DNA from: Oreocharis arfaki
Taxonomy: Eukaryota; Chordata; Aves; Passeriformes; Paramythiidae
Direction of reading: 5' to 3'
Length of the DNA stretch: 64,000 nucleotides
Assembly (NCBI GenBank): GCA_013398015.1
Contig: VZRR01005744.1
Coordinates: 1-64,000, forward strand
Shown here: positions 46,871 through 58,500 of the stretch, in pieces
Layout of the letters: each line of letters opens with the position of its first letter
Numbering within the stretch: the stretch's first letter is position 1
Position numbers and translations under genes: made by a program
Notes under the pieces: model-generated
Database searches by the model: none
What the model was told of the DNA's origin: nothing
The model's input: only the letters and a program-made list of their open reading frames with translations

Positions 46871-49515
46871 CCCCATATTTCTTTGGGGAAAAAGAAATTG
46901 TTAAAGAAACTTTATATTCTATAAAGGGGCTAAGTAAATTTGTGACTCCAGGTCTTCCTAAACTGAGGGATCTGTTACAACATACTAGGCCAGTCTTCCG
47001 TACTCAAGCAGAAAAATCTCTCATGAGGATTTGACTTGCAGTTTGTCAGGTTAATCTGTGTGTGGGCTCCTGGGCCTGAAGTCTGTAAGGTCTTTAGTAG
47101 TCCCTCCGCGCTGCTCCTAATGGTCAAGGTGTGAAAAATGCTACTCTCACCTCGCTTGGAAGACACTTGGATGGAAGAAATTATTTTTAATAGTGTATTT
47201 TTATGCTGAAGTGTGAGCAACAGCAACAATCCTATACCTCACTAGTTAAGTATGTTTTATAGTAGCTTTTAGCATTAAAGAATGCCTGTGTGAAAGGGTG
47301 AGTGATGAGTTAAGAAACTGGGAAAGACGGCTTAAACCTTCACCCAGTGGGGAAACTGAGGTTTAAATGCTGTTGCAAGCTTTAACTCTTAGTCTCCCAT
47401 GACTTGTGTATCAAATGTAATGCAAGACAGAAGTGCCTTTCACTTTGTTGACTGTATTGTGGTTTTAAATTGGTACAAGGGATGGGGCTGTTTTTGTGCT
47501 GCATCATCTATTTCCTCAATTGTTCTTAAACTTCCTTTAAGTGGTGATGCTAAATTATAGGTCTCATTACAATTATGTTAATTCAAATTACAACAGAGAG
47601 TTTAGTGCTCATGTTCAGCTCTAAATTAAAAGTGTTGATTGCCTTTTACAGCCCCGCTGGAGTTTGTCAAACGTTGGCAAACTGTTCACACTGATGCAAT
47701 CTCCAGAGCCAAACACTAGCAAGCCATTAACCTTGGGACATTGGACTGTCACTTTTCAGTGTGATGTTTTGCCTACTAACTGATTTATTCATAGTGGTGT
47801 ATGCTGCATCCAGTTTCACTTACTCCAAAAAGAAAATATTTATGCTACTTCAAAACACTAAATACTACTGTACTGCAGTTGGAATAAATCCTAAGTTACT
47901 TCTCTCTTGGTTAATCATTTTCAGCTATACGAAGATACTAGTTTATAGGAAGGTTTAGTTGCAACCAGCTGCACTGCACATTTCTGTTACACTTCTTTTA
48001 TAAGCATGGGGCAGCTGTTGGCAGCAGCTCACACCTTACTGAAGGGTCAGTTGTGAACCATGTGTTGTGCTCTAAGGATGCACCAGGACTGCCCGGGAAG
48101 CACAGGCTCTGCTGTTCACTTGGACTTCACCACTCACGGGACAGCTCAACTGCGTGTCCCTCCCTGGGCACACCAGGCTCTGGGGCCAGGCTGCCTCTGG
48201 CTGGCAGGACAGCAGCACTTCCTATTTCAGTGTATTTAAACCATGGCCTCTGATTTTATGAGCACAATGTGAGATCTCAGAACACTCCCTGCAGAAGGTT
48301 GAACAAAAGCAGCAGCTTGCTTGTGCTGGACTCGGGTAAGAACAGAATTCTCACCTGGCCAATGGACTGTTTCTCTGGGCAGCAGACCTTTCCCTCATGA
48401 CATTTTCCTTTAAGTTGTCTGATCCAGTCTTAAATGGCCTATTAAACAGAATAATGGCCATAGTTACCCAGTCACAGCAAGAAAGAGTGAGGACCTTAGC
48501 TCTGAAACCATACAGGGGTGGAATAACAACAGGATCAGAAGGCTCAAATCTGGTAGTGATTTCAGGCACAGGTATGTCTTTTGTGCAGATGGAACTGCTC
48601 CTGGCCAGGTCTGCAGAACAGAGCAGAGATTAAACAGAGGCAGTCTCTTTCCACATCATTCCTACTCTCCAGAGGAAGCTTCCATCTACCCTGGGCCATT
48701 CAGGGCTGTGATACCTTGGTAGCCAGTATTTCATTGTATGTCAAATGCTTGCATTGATGCTACACTGGCAAACAAAGCAGGACTAAGATAGTTCTGGAAA
48801 AGCCACAAGACTGCTTGGTTGTACTGATTCTTTTGAGGAGAAGGTACCAGACAGCAGTCCAAGCTTATCATTATTACATCTGCGTTTTTCCATTAGCCAG
48901 TTATTTGCTATAATCAGGAAGTCAAAGAAGCAGATAAATACCCGAGTTCAAGCACTCATTTGCTGTCAAAAGCTAGGATTGATAATTTGCATATCACTGC
49001 CTATCAACTGTCCAATAGCTTCAGAGCTATTGGACAGTTGGAGCCTCACTGGCCCTTTTTTTTTGCCCCTTGAAGAGAAAACTCCAAGATGGTGCCACGG
49101 AAAACGTGGGTGGCTTCAGAGCCTGCAGTGTTCAGGCAGTGGTACCACAGTGGGAGGAGGAGATGAGCAGCGGGGTTTTAACTGGTCTCTACACGCCAAG
49201 TTCATCCTTACTGAGCACACATCGAGGAAGTCTGCCTCTACAAAAACCACACCACTGTAATTAGTATAAATGGTCCAGTTTATACTGCAGTTTCCATTCC
49301 AAGCTTGATTTGTTTCACCAGATAGCAAACAGTCACATCTCCTCCTATCTCTGCCCTTTGAACCCTAGAAGGGAGATACCTGTACTCAAGCACAGCTTGA
49401 ACAGTCAGGAATGCAGTGTGCTGTTCCTCAACATCAGAGTAAATTTGTGCAAAATTAATATCAAATCACTGAATGCAAAGAACACCATAAGGTAGCTAAG
49501 AAATAGATTTCTGAT
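46871..49515. other. Region between the convergent TOR1B and TOR1A ends
   Basis: No coding exon was recognised. The stretch is moderately AT-rich. It may hold extended 3' UTRs of either torsin gene. Its one striking feature is the perfect inverted repeat at 49005-49040. Confidence 0.5.
49005..49040. repeat. Perfect 16-bp inverted repeat, 4-nt loop
   Basis: CAACTGTCCAATAGCT is followed by the loop TCAG and then its exact reverse complement AGCTATTGGACAGTTG. Each arm contains an inverted CCAAT-type box. As RNA it would form a 16-bp stem with a tetraloop, on either strand. It lies about 0.5 kb beyond the inferred TOR1A poly(A) site. Confidence 0.95.
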
Positions 49516-49519
49516 GAGA

Positions 49520-50626
49520 AAAGTTTATTTTGAACAGCAACTGGAATTAAAACACCTCTGCAGTGCTCACATTCAGAAACAAGCCTGACACCCTTTGCAG
49601 TAACTTCAGTGAACCCATTTTATGGGTTATTTTTTCTTCCAAATGCCTTTAGATCTGCCTCCATCCCTGCCTCAAAGGCACACAGTATGGTGAGAAGATG
49701 AAAAAGGGAAACCCCTGCAAGCTGACCCTTGAATTCAACGTGTAAGTGAAGAAGAGAAACCTCTTTCCAATTTCCATGGTGTAAAATTTAATCTGTACAC
49801 ATTTCCTGTGACGTTGCAGCCTTTGCATGAAGCTGACTCACCACTCCCAGAGCACAGTTCTCCCTCCTGAGATCACTCCTAGGAGAGCCTGCTGTGGGCA
49901 ACCTTATACATAAAAACTAATCAGAAATAGGAACTAACTACACCAGTGTGGCATTTAAGGATTTTAACACATTTCCTTGTAATATTAAGTCTGCTCTCCG
50001 AACACTATTCACAACAAAGAGTTTTATATTCTTGGTTTGACACACAGGAGACTAAATTATACCTCTGTTTTGAAAAAGACAATGGCACTGGATGATGTTG
50101 GATAGAAGAGCCCAGATTTTTTAATTCTAAAATTCCCCCTTATCTTTACTGGGCCCAAGCTGTTGAAGGCAAAAAGACACATATTCTGTTTTTAATGCAT
50201 ATTCCCACACAGGACCAATGAAGGCTTTCAGAGACACAGGAACTTTGATTAAAATTCTCAGTATTGTCTACAGATCATCCACATCAGAGCAAAATCGAAT
50301 TAAAATTAGGTCACAGTCTCAGTCCTTCTATACCTGTCACAAGTCTTCCAAACGGTTCCGATGATTGACACATGATTCAAGGAGTCTTGAGCCCTGCCAG
50401 AACCAGGAATTCCCAAAGCAGTTCCTTCTTACCTTCGCAGCACAAGGCTGAAGCACTCGGGAAGCCGTGACTGGTGACAAAAATGCAGAGCCACTGCAGC
50501 TTATTTACACACCAGCTACAAAATAGTGTTCTTTTCTTTAAAAAGTACTTAAAAATGAAATGTCTCAGGTCCCCCACTCTGTGATTAAGTTAAATTTGCT
50601 TCTTTGCAGGCTGTAGCAATAAAGCA
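49520..50626 (-). other. TOR1A: TOR1A 3' UTR with candidate poly(A) signal
   Basis: Minus-strand sequence past the TOR1A stop has no further coding exon. An AATAAA (plus-strand TTTATT at 49524-49529) would give a 3' UTR of about 1.1 kb. Confidence 0.45.
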
Positions 50627-53600
50627 TTAGAAGTCATAGTAATAATCCAGCTTTGCATCCACAGTTTTACATCCTTTATCTGAGTAAATTCTCTCCTCTC
50701 TGGGGAAGTAGGTCATCTCGTCAGCTATCCTGCTCACAATGTCTTCATCCACAGTGTAGCCACGTGACTCAATCTCAACCCTGACACACATTTTCACATG
50801 TTTGTATTCCAGAGGCAGGAAAGGAATAAAGTAGTCAATGAGGTTTCTATCAATCAAGGTGCTGTGCCAAAATCCACCTGCAAAGGGAAAGAGAAGAGGT
50901 TTGTTAGTATGTCTCTAGTTAAACACTACCACAGGTTGAATGGGAGCAAAGGGCAGATCACAGCTAAGAATTCACCTGGGATTTTAGGGGTCTATAATGT
51001 TCAAGTCAATACAAGCCCCTTCTCATGTTACTTTGTGCACAAAGTTTTGGACAGACACATAAATGTGATCCTTTAAGCTGTATGAATGAATTTTGACTGT
51101 GCTTGAGCCTTGCTCTCCAGGTGCTGGTCTCATACCTTTCCCTCTCTCACCTAGAAAGGGACAGATTTTCTCTTATCAGCTGTCCCAGACCAGTTTTCCT
51201 ATTCCTTTTTTTGGAGCTTACATCTAAAATTTTTCAGAAATACAGTGAGTTTGCTTCCAATGCTAAATTTAGAGCTTAATTATGTTAAAACCCCTTTTCA
51301 CCAGAAGTCCTGTGTGAGGAAACCTACGAAGCACTTCCGCCAACACATGCAGTCCAACAGGCTGGTGGCCAAGGTGCACACAGAGCTCCCTAATCTTCAC
51401 TCATCCTGGGAGCCAACTGCAGGCCCCAAAACTGCATTTTGCTCGTCACAAGCCAAAAACTGGAGGCCACATCAAGAAGAAACCATAGTTGGTAAAAATG
51501 CAGCTAAATGCAGCCCATCCCTTTTGTGTAACTTTTACCACCTCAAAAGCAATCCCAGTTTTACTCACTATTTTTGTTGTTGAAGACGGACACAGACAGT
51601 GCATTTTGGATATCTGTGAGCTGGATATCTTCCCTTGCCCTCCCGTTTCTCCAGAAATCTAGTGCCACCTCTGTTATCCTTTCAGCTCCTGCATTGCTAT
51701 GTAAAGAGAAAACAGAGATTGTAGCTGGGGGTAGTTTTAGAAGTTGAAGTTATGAAGTAAAAGCATGAAGTGTACAGAACAGCAAACCTGAGAAGCCACT
51801 GTTTACCTGAGGAAGATGAAGATGGCTTGTCTGTAGGACACCCCATCCAGCAGCTCATAGTAGTCCAGGAAGGGCTTGATTGAGTCAATGAGTCCTGCGT
51901 GCATTTTATCCATTTCATCAAATATAAAGATTGACCGGGGACAGATGCTCACATTTCCCCGAATCCACGACTGCAACTGGTCCTGAGTGCCATAAAAATG
52001 AAAGACGCTGAAAGAGTTTGTGTTGAAAAGACAGAAAAAAATAGCACTTTCTGTTTATGGAACCTTGTCCTGAAGGAGTTATTTCAGTGGTGTCATTTTA
52101 ATAGCTTTGGCTTCTCAACTAAAACATGGTTAAAAAGGGTGAATGAGACCTCAACAAAATCTCGTGCTGGTTCTGAAAAATCTTAAGACACCAAGAGACA
52201 GGATGGGACAAGAAGGAATTCTCCTAAATATTCCTATAAAAAGCAAAAATGAAAGTGCACAGTGGGACAAAAAATGGGTCCCACACCAAGGAACAGCCAC
52301 ACAAAGCCAAGCCCTGACAAGCCAGATGATGACTTTTGGCAGCACTTTGGTCTAAACAGCCTTAATATAAACAATATTAAGTTTGCTACCTGGCAGCAGC
52401 AGTGAGGAATTGCACCTGCAGTCACTGGCAGAAGCAGAAACAAAATTCAATTCTCTGTGTTTTAATCAATGAGAAGTTGAATGAAGCCAATTACAAGTCC
52501 TTCCTAAAACACTGTTGTCTAGAAAGGCTAATGCTTTATTGCATTGAAAGATTCTCTCACTTAAGCATTGCATTTTTCTCTTGAGTACGACACTGAAGAT
52601 CAATAATGCATTATTGGGGGGAAAAGGGTTGATGTGCTGGTAGATGAATGAGAAATAACTGTTCTGACTATTTTCAATGATTCATCACTTTTTTATTTAC
52701 TCTACTCAGTCCCTGAACTGCAGGTGTATTGGGGATAAGCAGCAGTACTTCCTCCTATTGCCCTGGGCAGCAAATTTCCCAAGTGTATTCACCTCAAAAC
52801 AAACGCAGAAAAGCATCATTTTATTTCAAAACAGCTCAGTTGTTAAAAGAAAGGGGGAAATAAGTTGTAAATGAGGAAATGTCTATTTAGAACGAATTTA
52901 GAAATCAGATTTGTAAACCATCCTGTTCCTGTTTTTAACATATACAAACTGAATATCAGCCTGCAGTACTACAAGACAGTGGCACTCATTCAAACTGTGC
53001 TGCGAACAAAGAACAAGAAAACCCATAAAACACATCTGAGCTACTGCTCCATGGTATCTCCCCGCCTACAGAACTCACACAATTCCAAATACATTTACCT
53101 GTACCTTTCTGGCAGCAGAGTATTTTGTGATTTTGCTTTACAGATGGGAAACAGATCCATAGAAAACTAAATAACCTGCTAAGTGTGCAGCAGAACAGAC
53201 AATGATGCCTAAGAGAGCCAGTGCCAGCTTGCCATGGTGCCTGACAAACCTGGAGGTCACCGGGTTGCTTCCCAGAGTCATGAACTACTTGGTTTTTTGC
53301 AGTGCCCACCAACATATCACCTAACCAGGAATCGTGTTTATCCACAAGTCAGTCCCATCTCTAAGCAAAATGCAGAATGAAAATTAAACCATATCTTCCC
53401 CTAAAGAGAGGCTCAAAACACACGCCAGAAACTTTACATTCATGGGAAAACCAATCCTGATGGATATTAGGATCTACACAGTTCTGTACAGAAGATTCCA
53501 AAACTGGCATTGCATACATGTTTCACTGTGTAAAATAACATCTACCTCTGTAGCACATATTATGCCATGACATTTATAACTCATTAGAGCACAGCTCATT

Positions 53601-54300
53601 CTTACCTTGTAGAGATTGATGCTGTGAGCGTGAGGAAAGTGTAAAGTTGCCACGAACTGATGGACATATTTACTCTGCAGACCGCTTTTATAAATGCTTT
53701 CGGCGACGATCTTACTGACAAAGTTTTTGCCTGTTCCAGTCCACCCGTGCAAGGAAAGCGCGAGAGGCTTTTTGGCGTTGGTGTTGTTCAAGAAGCCCCT
53801 TACGGCTTTTACGACCACCTTGCTCACCAAGTGCTGCCCGAACAGCTTCTTGTCCAAATTCTCCCGCAGAGCTGCATGGAGAGACCACACTGTCAGCGGC
53901 GGGGAGCAGGCCGGACGCGGGGTCACCCCGCCCGCTGTGGCGGCCGCCAGCCCCGGGCAGGGGGCAAAGGGCCGGCCAGGCTGGAGCGACGGCCCACGGG
54001 AAGGCCCCGCGGGCTCTGCCCGGCTCCCAGCGCCGCCGCTGCCCCGGCGCCCTCCCGCCACCTCCCCTCAGTCTATCCCGGTCCCGCACCGGCGGCGGCG
54101 CGCCGGTCGTGCCGATGCAGGCAGCACTCCCTGAAGTAGCAGTAGAGCCGCGGGTAGGAGATGATGCCGGTGAGGGCGGAGGCAGCGGCGCCCGCGATGG
54201 CGATTCCCAGGCTGATGGGCTCCACGGCGCTGGCCGGCGTGAGGAGCGGCAGCAACACCAGCGCCAGGGCCGCCCGCAGCACGCCCCGCCGCAGCTTCAT
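50627..54300 (-). CDS. TOR1A: Torsin-1A, AAA+ ATPase of ER and nuclear envelope
   Basis: TOR1A is the lumenal AAA+ ATPase whose human form is mutated in DYT1 dystonia. Five exons give 343 aa: 54300-54090, 53871-53606, 51982-51807, 51696-51569 and 50877-50627. All are GT-AG. The start opens a signal peptide (MKLRRGVLRAALALVLLPLL) followed by the hydrophobic AVEPISLGIAIAG segment. Motifs: ECC (58-60), Walker A GWTGTGKN (113-120), Walker B FIFDEMDK (178-185), sensor-1 Asn219, and GCK (329-331). VSVFNNKNSGFW and the LDYYYD C-terminus mark it as TOR1A. The acidic pair deleted in human DYT1 (Glu-Glu) is Asp313-Glu314 here. The sequon equivalent to human N143 is lost (HSINLYK), while the NVS sequon (169) is kept. 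Exons 2, 3 and 4 have exactly the TOR1B lengths (266, 176 and 128 bp), showing tandem origin. Confidence 0.97.
51983..53605 (-). other. TOR1A: TOR1A intron 2
   Basis: This is the largest TOR1A intron. I see no repeat family, RNA gene or additional exon in it. Confidence 0.7.
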
Positions 54301-54379
54301 TGCCCGCCCGGCCCCGCCGTCCGGCCGCCGCTTCCGCCCCTCAGCACCGCTTCCGCCGCCGCCATCGCGGGTGTGGAGA

Positions 54380-54490
54380 GAGGCGGGGCCGGCGCCGAGG
54401 GACGGCCTCCATGTTTGGGCGGGAATAGGCAGGGACAGCGCTGAGGGGCTAAGGGGCCGCCGCCATGTTTGGGCGGGAACCCGTCGCTGT
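54380..54490 (-). promoter_or_regulatory. TOR1A: TOR1A promoter with repeated 17-bp YY1/E2F-like element
   Basis: CCATGTTTGGGCGGGAA occurs twice in direct repeat, at 54409-54425 and 54463-54479, within the CpG island upstream of TOR1A. The second copy is preceded by GCCG, so on the sense strand it reads AAACATGGCGGCGG, an excellent YY1-type motif. GGGCGGGAA resembles an E2F or Sp1 site. No TATA box is seen, which fits a housekeeping promoter. Confidence 0.6.
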
Positions 54491-54577
54491 CGGCAGCGAC
54501 AGGCAGCCCCGCGTAGTGGAGTTATTGAGTATTACACTCTGTGGCTGTGTCTCCGGGTGTTAGAAGAGAGGAGTCAA

Positions 54578-54835
54578 AGAATCATCATGGTTAGAAGCGA
54601 CCTTGAACATCATCATGTCCAACCGTCCATTCAGCACTGCCGTTGTAACCCCTAAACCACTAAAACCTACATCACCCAGTGCCACATCCAGATGCCTCTT
54701 AAACACTTCCAGCAATGGTGACTCCACCACCTCCCTGGGTAGCCTATTCCCAAGCCTGACCACCCGAACAGTGAAACATTCGTTTTTAATGTCTAACCTA
54801 AATCTCCCATCTCAGTTTAAGGCCACCTGTTCAGG
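54578..54835 (-). mobile_element. CR1 LINE 3' fragment upstream of TOR1A
   Basis: The plus strand contains ATCATGGTTAGAAGCGACCT, CATCATGTCCAACCGTCC, CACATCCAGATGCCTCTTAA, GGTGACTCCACCACCTCCCT and AATGTCTAACCTAAATCTCC. These are reverse-complement landmarks of a CR1 3' end. It lies about 100 bp beyond the TOR1A CpG island, between TOR1A and C9orf78. Confidence 0.9.
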
Positions 54836-55494
54836 GGATCCTCCCCTGACCTGCACAGGGCACAAGATCAGGGGCAAACTTGCCCCTGGCATGGCACAGA
54901 TTCTTCCCCTTTTCTGAGAAAAAGTAAAATCTGAGGCTGCCCCTCCCCACCCTGGAGTTGTCACTTCTGAGTGATGGGACAACCTGGCCATCAGCACCAC
55001 CAAAACCCACAAACCAGGAAAAAAACATCAGCATGTATTCCAGAAGGAAAAAATGCTACGATAACTTAAAAAACACTTTTACTATTTTCAAGTAACAAAT
55101 CTTCACCACAAGTACTCACACCGCACTTCCAGGGAAGACATGAGGACAAGAAGACAAGCTCCCAAGAGCTTTACATTTACAAAGCAAACAGCACTGCTGC
55201 TTTTAAAGGATCTCTTTTTTTAAAGAAGTATTTTTTAAGATGGTGAAAAGAAAAATCTATAAAAGCCAATTTGTTTTCTCACTAAAAAATGCCAACCATG
55301 AAAGCTCATTTTCCATTACAAAACTTCATTTATAAGAACATAGTTATATACAAGATTTCACCAACCAAAGAGTTCACAATCACCCGCAAACTGATTCACT
55401 ACAAGATCACAGAGGAAAAGCTTCATAGGTAACATCAGCGTGTGAAGGTTGTGACTCTTCCTAACATCCATTGCAGGTCACTGACACAAAATCC
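54836..55494. other. TOR1A-C9orf78 intergenic spacer
   Basis: This is the short spacer between the CR1 copy and the C9orf78 poly(A) signal. It is AT-rich towards C9orf78. No exon, RNA gene or repeat family was recognised. Confidence 0.6.
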
Positions 55495-55500
55495 TTTATT
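55495..55500 (-). other. C9orf78: C9orf78 poly(A) signal
   Basis: The plus-strand TTTATT reads AATAAA on the sense strand, about 43 bases after the C9orf78 stop codon. This implies a very short 3' UTR. Confidence 0.65.
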
Positions 55501-55542
55501 ATTGGAAAACAGAACAACTCCAAAGGCTTCAGTCCACATTTA

Positions 55543-58500
55543 TCAGTATCGCCTGTTCATCTTCTTGAACTTCTCATAGTGATAATCATCTGTGGCTTTT
55601 TCATTGAGGGGACGTTTGCGATTTGGAGGAGACCCTTCAAAAGAAAGAGAAGGAAATTTTATATCCTTGTCCTTTCACAGGAGACATTTCCTGAGCTCTG
55701 CCACCTCCCTTAGACAGCCTCTCACCATGCGAGGTTATTGCCTTACATCCTTTGCTATTCCAGCTTCCACCAAACCCTCGTCAGACAGCTTCGGCAACAC
55801 ACTTCAGTTGTGACCTTCACCACTCCACCCCTGAGCATCCCTACAGACATCCTCCATTCAGAGGGTTTCAGGTGTGATCTAGTAGTGCAACAGCCGGCTC
55901 TCTTGGACTTGGATTGCTCCACTCCCACTACCTCAGGGCACTCAGAGAAGAGGAGGTAAGCAGAGCCAGATTGTTCCTCTGTACAAGACCCCTGGAGAGT
56001 TTCAGTGTCTCCTTATAACCATTCAGATTTGGAACTCACGCTCAGGTTCTGGCCTCTCCGTGTCCCCCACTCTCAGTGGACGAGGCTTTGGCTCCTCCTT
56101 GTTCCTTCGCACTGGTGCATTCAGCTCCTCATGATAAACTGCAAGAAGGAAAACATCACATAAGGAATATTATCTGGAGCACTCTTATCCAGATGGATAA
56201 ATTTCTATGGCCTTTGTTATAAGCGATCTTTACCAGAAACAACAGAAGCTCAGAACAACCCTTCCTGGAATTGGTTTCTATGGATAATTAGGCAAGATGG
56301 GGCACAGCAAATTTCAACAGTACTATTTCAAGTGGCCCAAACACTCTTCACTTCCGTCAAAACACACCAACCTGATTCCCATCACCCCTGTAAGCATGGA
56401 AGGACACAGCAGAAGGCTGCCTTTCCTTTACATGTCTGCAGCATCAGAGGATCACACAGAAATTAATTCCCATGTCCTGTCCAATAAGGTCTGTGTTTGC
56501 TTGGCCACCTGTCTGCTCTGGCAACCTACAAACTGGAGTCTCTCCATACAAGCACACAAGGCACAACCTAAAGAAAACATTCTGAAATTTATGAGGCTGT
56601 GTCAGCTGGGAGTTCAGAAAGCCCAGCCATGAGAAATGTATCCTTCTCCTTGCTGATGGGCAGAAGAAAAAGACCAGGCCAAATGGGGTCTATCTGAGCA
56701 TCCCAGGAAAAGCAACTGGACATGCTGATACATGGACTAATTCCTCTGTCCCAGCTGGGTCAGGAGAGATACTCAAGACTTACATCTGTTGTGCTGGACA
56801 TAATTAACAGCCATGTTGGTGGGAACAAAGGAAGTTTCACTGTCTTTCTTTTTGTTCTGCTGCTCTGCCAGCAGCTTGGCTTTGGCCTCTTCAGTTGAGA
56901 TGATGTTTTTTATTTTTGCACTAGAAGAAAAACAAAAGGAAAAATACTCAGTCACAGTTAGAAAGAGTAGCAGGCACAGAAGTGCTAAGTGGATGGATTT
57001 GGAGGGTAGTAATAGCACTGCTGAGCTATCTGACGTAGTTTCTGAGAGAGGAGGCAGCGCTACAGAAACAGACACTTTGTTTCAAAGGCAAACTGGAAGC
57101 TCCCATCTTTGTGCCTCAAAGCACAAAGTGCAGGGCACAAAGGGGTCCTGCAGAAAGCTGCTGGGGTCAGGTCACAGAAGTTAAAGAGCCTTTTCCCAGA
57201 GGCCACGGGATGGAGCTGCACTGAGCCCTGGGGCTGTGTAGGACCTGCTGTGCTAGTTACCACACCAATCCAGAAGGAGGCTCAATCCCATCCCATCCCA
57301 AACTGATGCTGTGTAATCCACCCACAGCGCTGCTCTGCCAACAACAGCTGCTCATCCTGGCACTCCTGGCCATCACCCACAGATCTGTGAAACACATACT
57401 CGATTCCCAAGTCCACTTCAGGAATGCCGCTCAGCATCTGGTTGGACAACATCTCCTCAGTCTTCTTGGCAGAGGAGACACGGATGTTCTCTGGCAGCTC
57501 ATACAGGGAGTCCTCAGCGTTCTTAAGCTTCACCTTCTGCTCCTCGTTCTCAACAATTCCCTTTCTCTTCTTCAGCTCAGTCTCAATGTACTTCATCCTA
57601 AACACCAGCACACAAGGGACAGGGCATTTAATTCTGTCCCTGTACTCTGTCCCAGCACTGCTGGAGCACAACTGCATCCTTGTCCTGGCAGCTGGGAGAG
57701 AGGAAAGAATCATCTCTCCAAAAGCACTCAGCTAATAGCAGCAGCAATAACTAATTGCCCAAGAAACAATGAGATCCTCCAAGCTCTTTCACAGCCAGCA
57801 GGGAAGGCTCCCACTGGGATCTGGTGCCAAGTTGGCTGGTTGGCACCTCCTAGCTTTGTCCATGAGAAAGCCTTCTCAATTCCAGCAGGCAGGAAGTGAA
57901 AGGGCAAGGGACAATTTCAGTGAGAACTGGGAAGATGTCCTGGGACTACTCAGAATCCAAGACATAAAAAAAATAGATGGTGAGGAGCCACCCAGCCTGA
58001 TTCAACATCAGAGACACAACACAGCACAACTCACATGTCAGCATCTTCATCCCGCCTGTTGGTTTCTGCTGAAAAAGAAGTTCCCAAGTTCAGATCTTCC
58101 TCTTCATTAATCCTAAGTGGAAACCACAATATTTACAGGTTCTGGTGGGGTTTTTTGTTGGCTGTTTGGGTTTTTTGGGGGAGGTATATGTGTGTGTTGG
58201 GTTTTTTGAAGTAATTTAACAAGTTAGGGCAAAAGTAACTGGCCAGACGGCATTATATGAAACTCTTCAAAGTGGTACAACCTCTGGTTAATTAATTACC
58301 AGTTGTCACCAAATACTAGTCCAGGGAGAGCTTTTCAGAGCTCATATGCACCCACCTGTCCTTGCCTCTTTCTTTCAGCTTCTTCATGTCCACCATTCCT
58401 CCAGATTTTATCTTAAATGGGTCATCCTGTAAAACAAGAAATAACCAAAAACTCTGAAGCTTCCCTCTAGTTTAATGCTAGTCTTCAAAATCTGGATAAA

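Noticed and set aside
53474..54061. A 195-codon minus-strand ORF covering TOR1A exon 2
   Set aside because: It reads through intron 1 and past the exon 2 donor. The spliced model with exon 1 at 54300-54090 is required for the torsin N-terminus.
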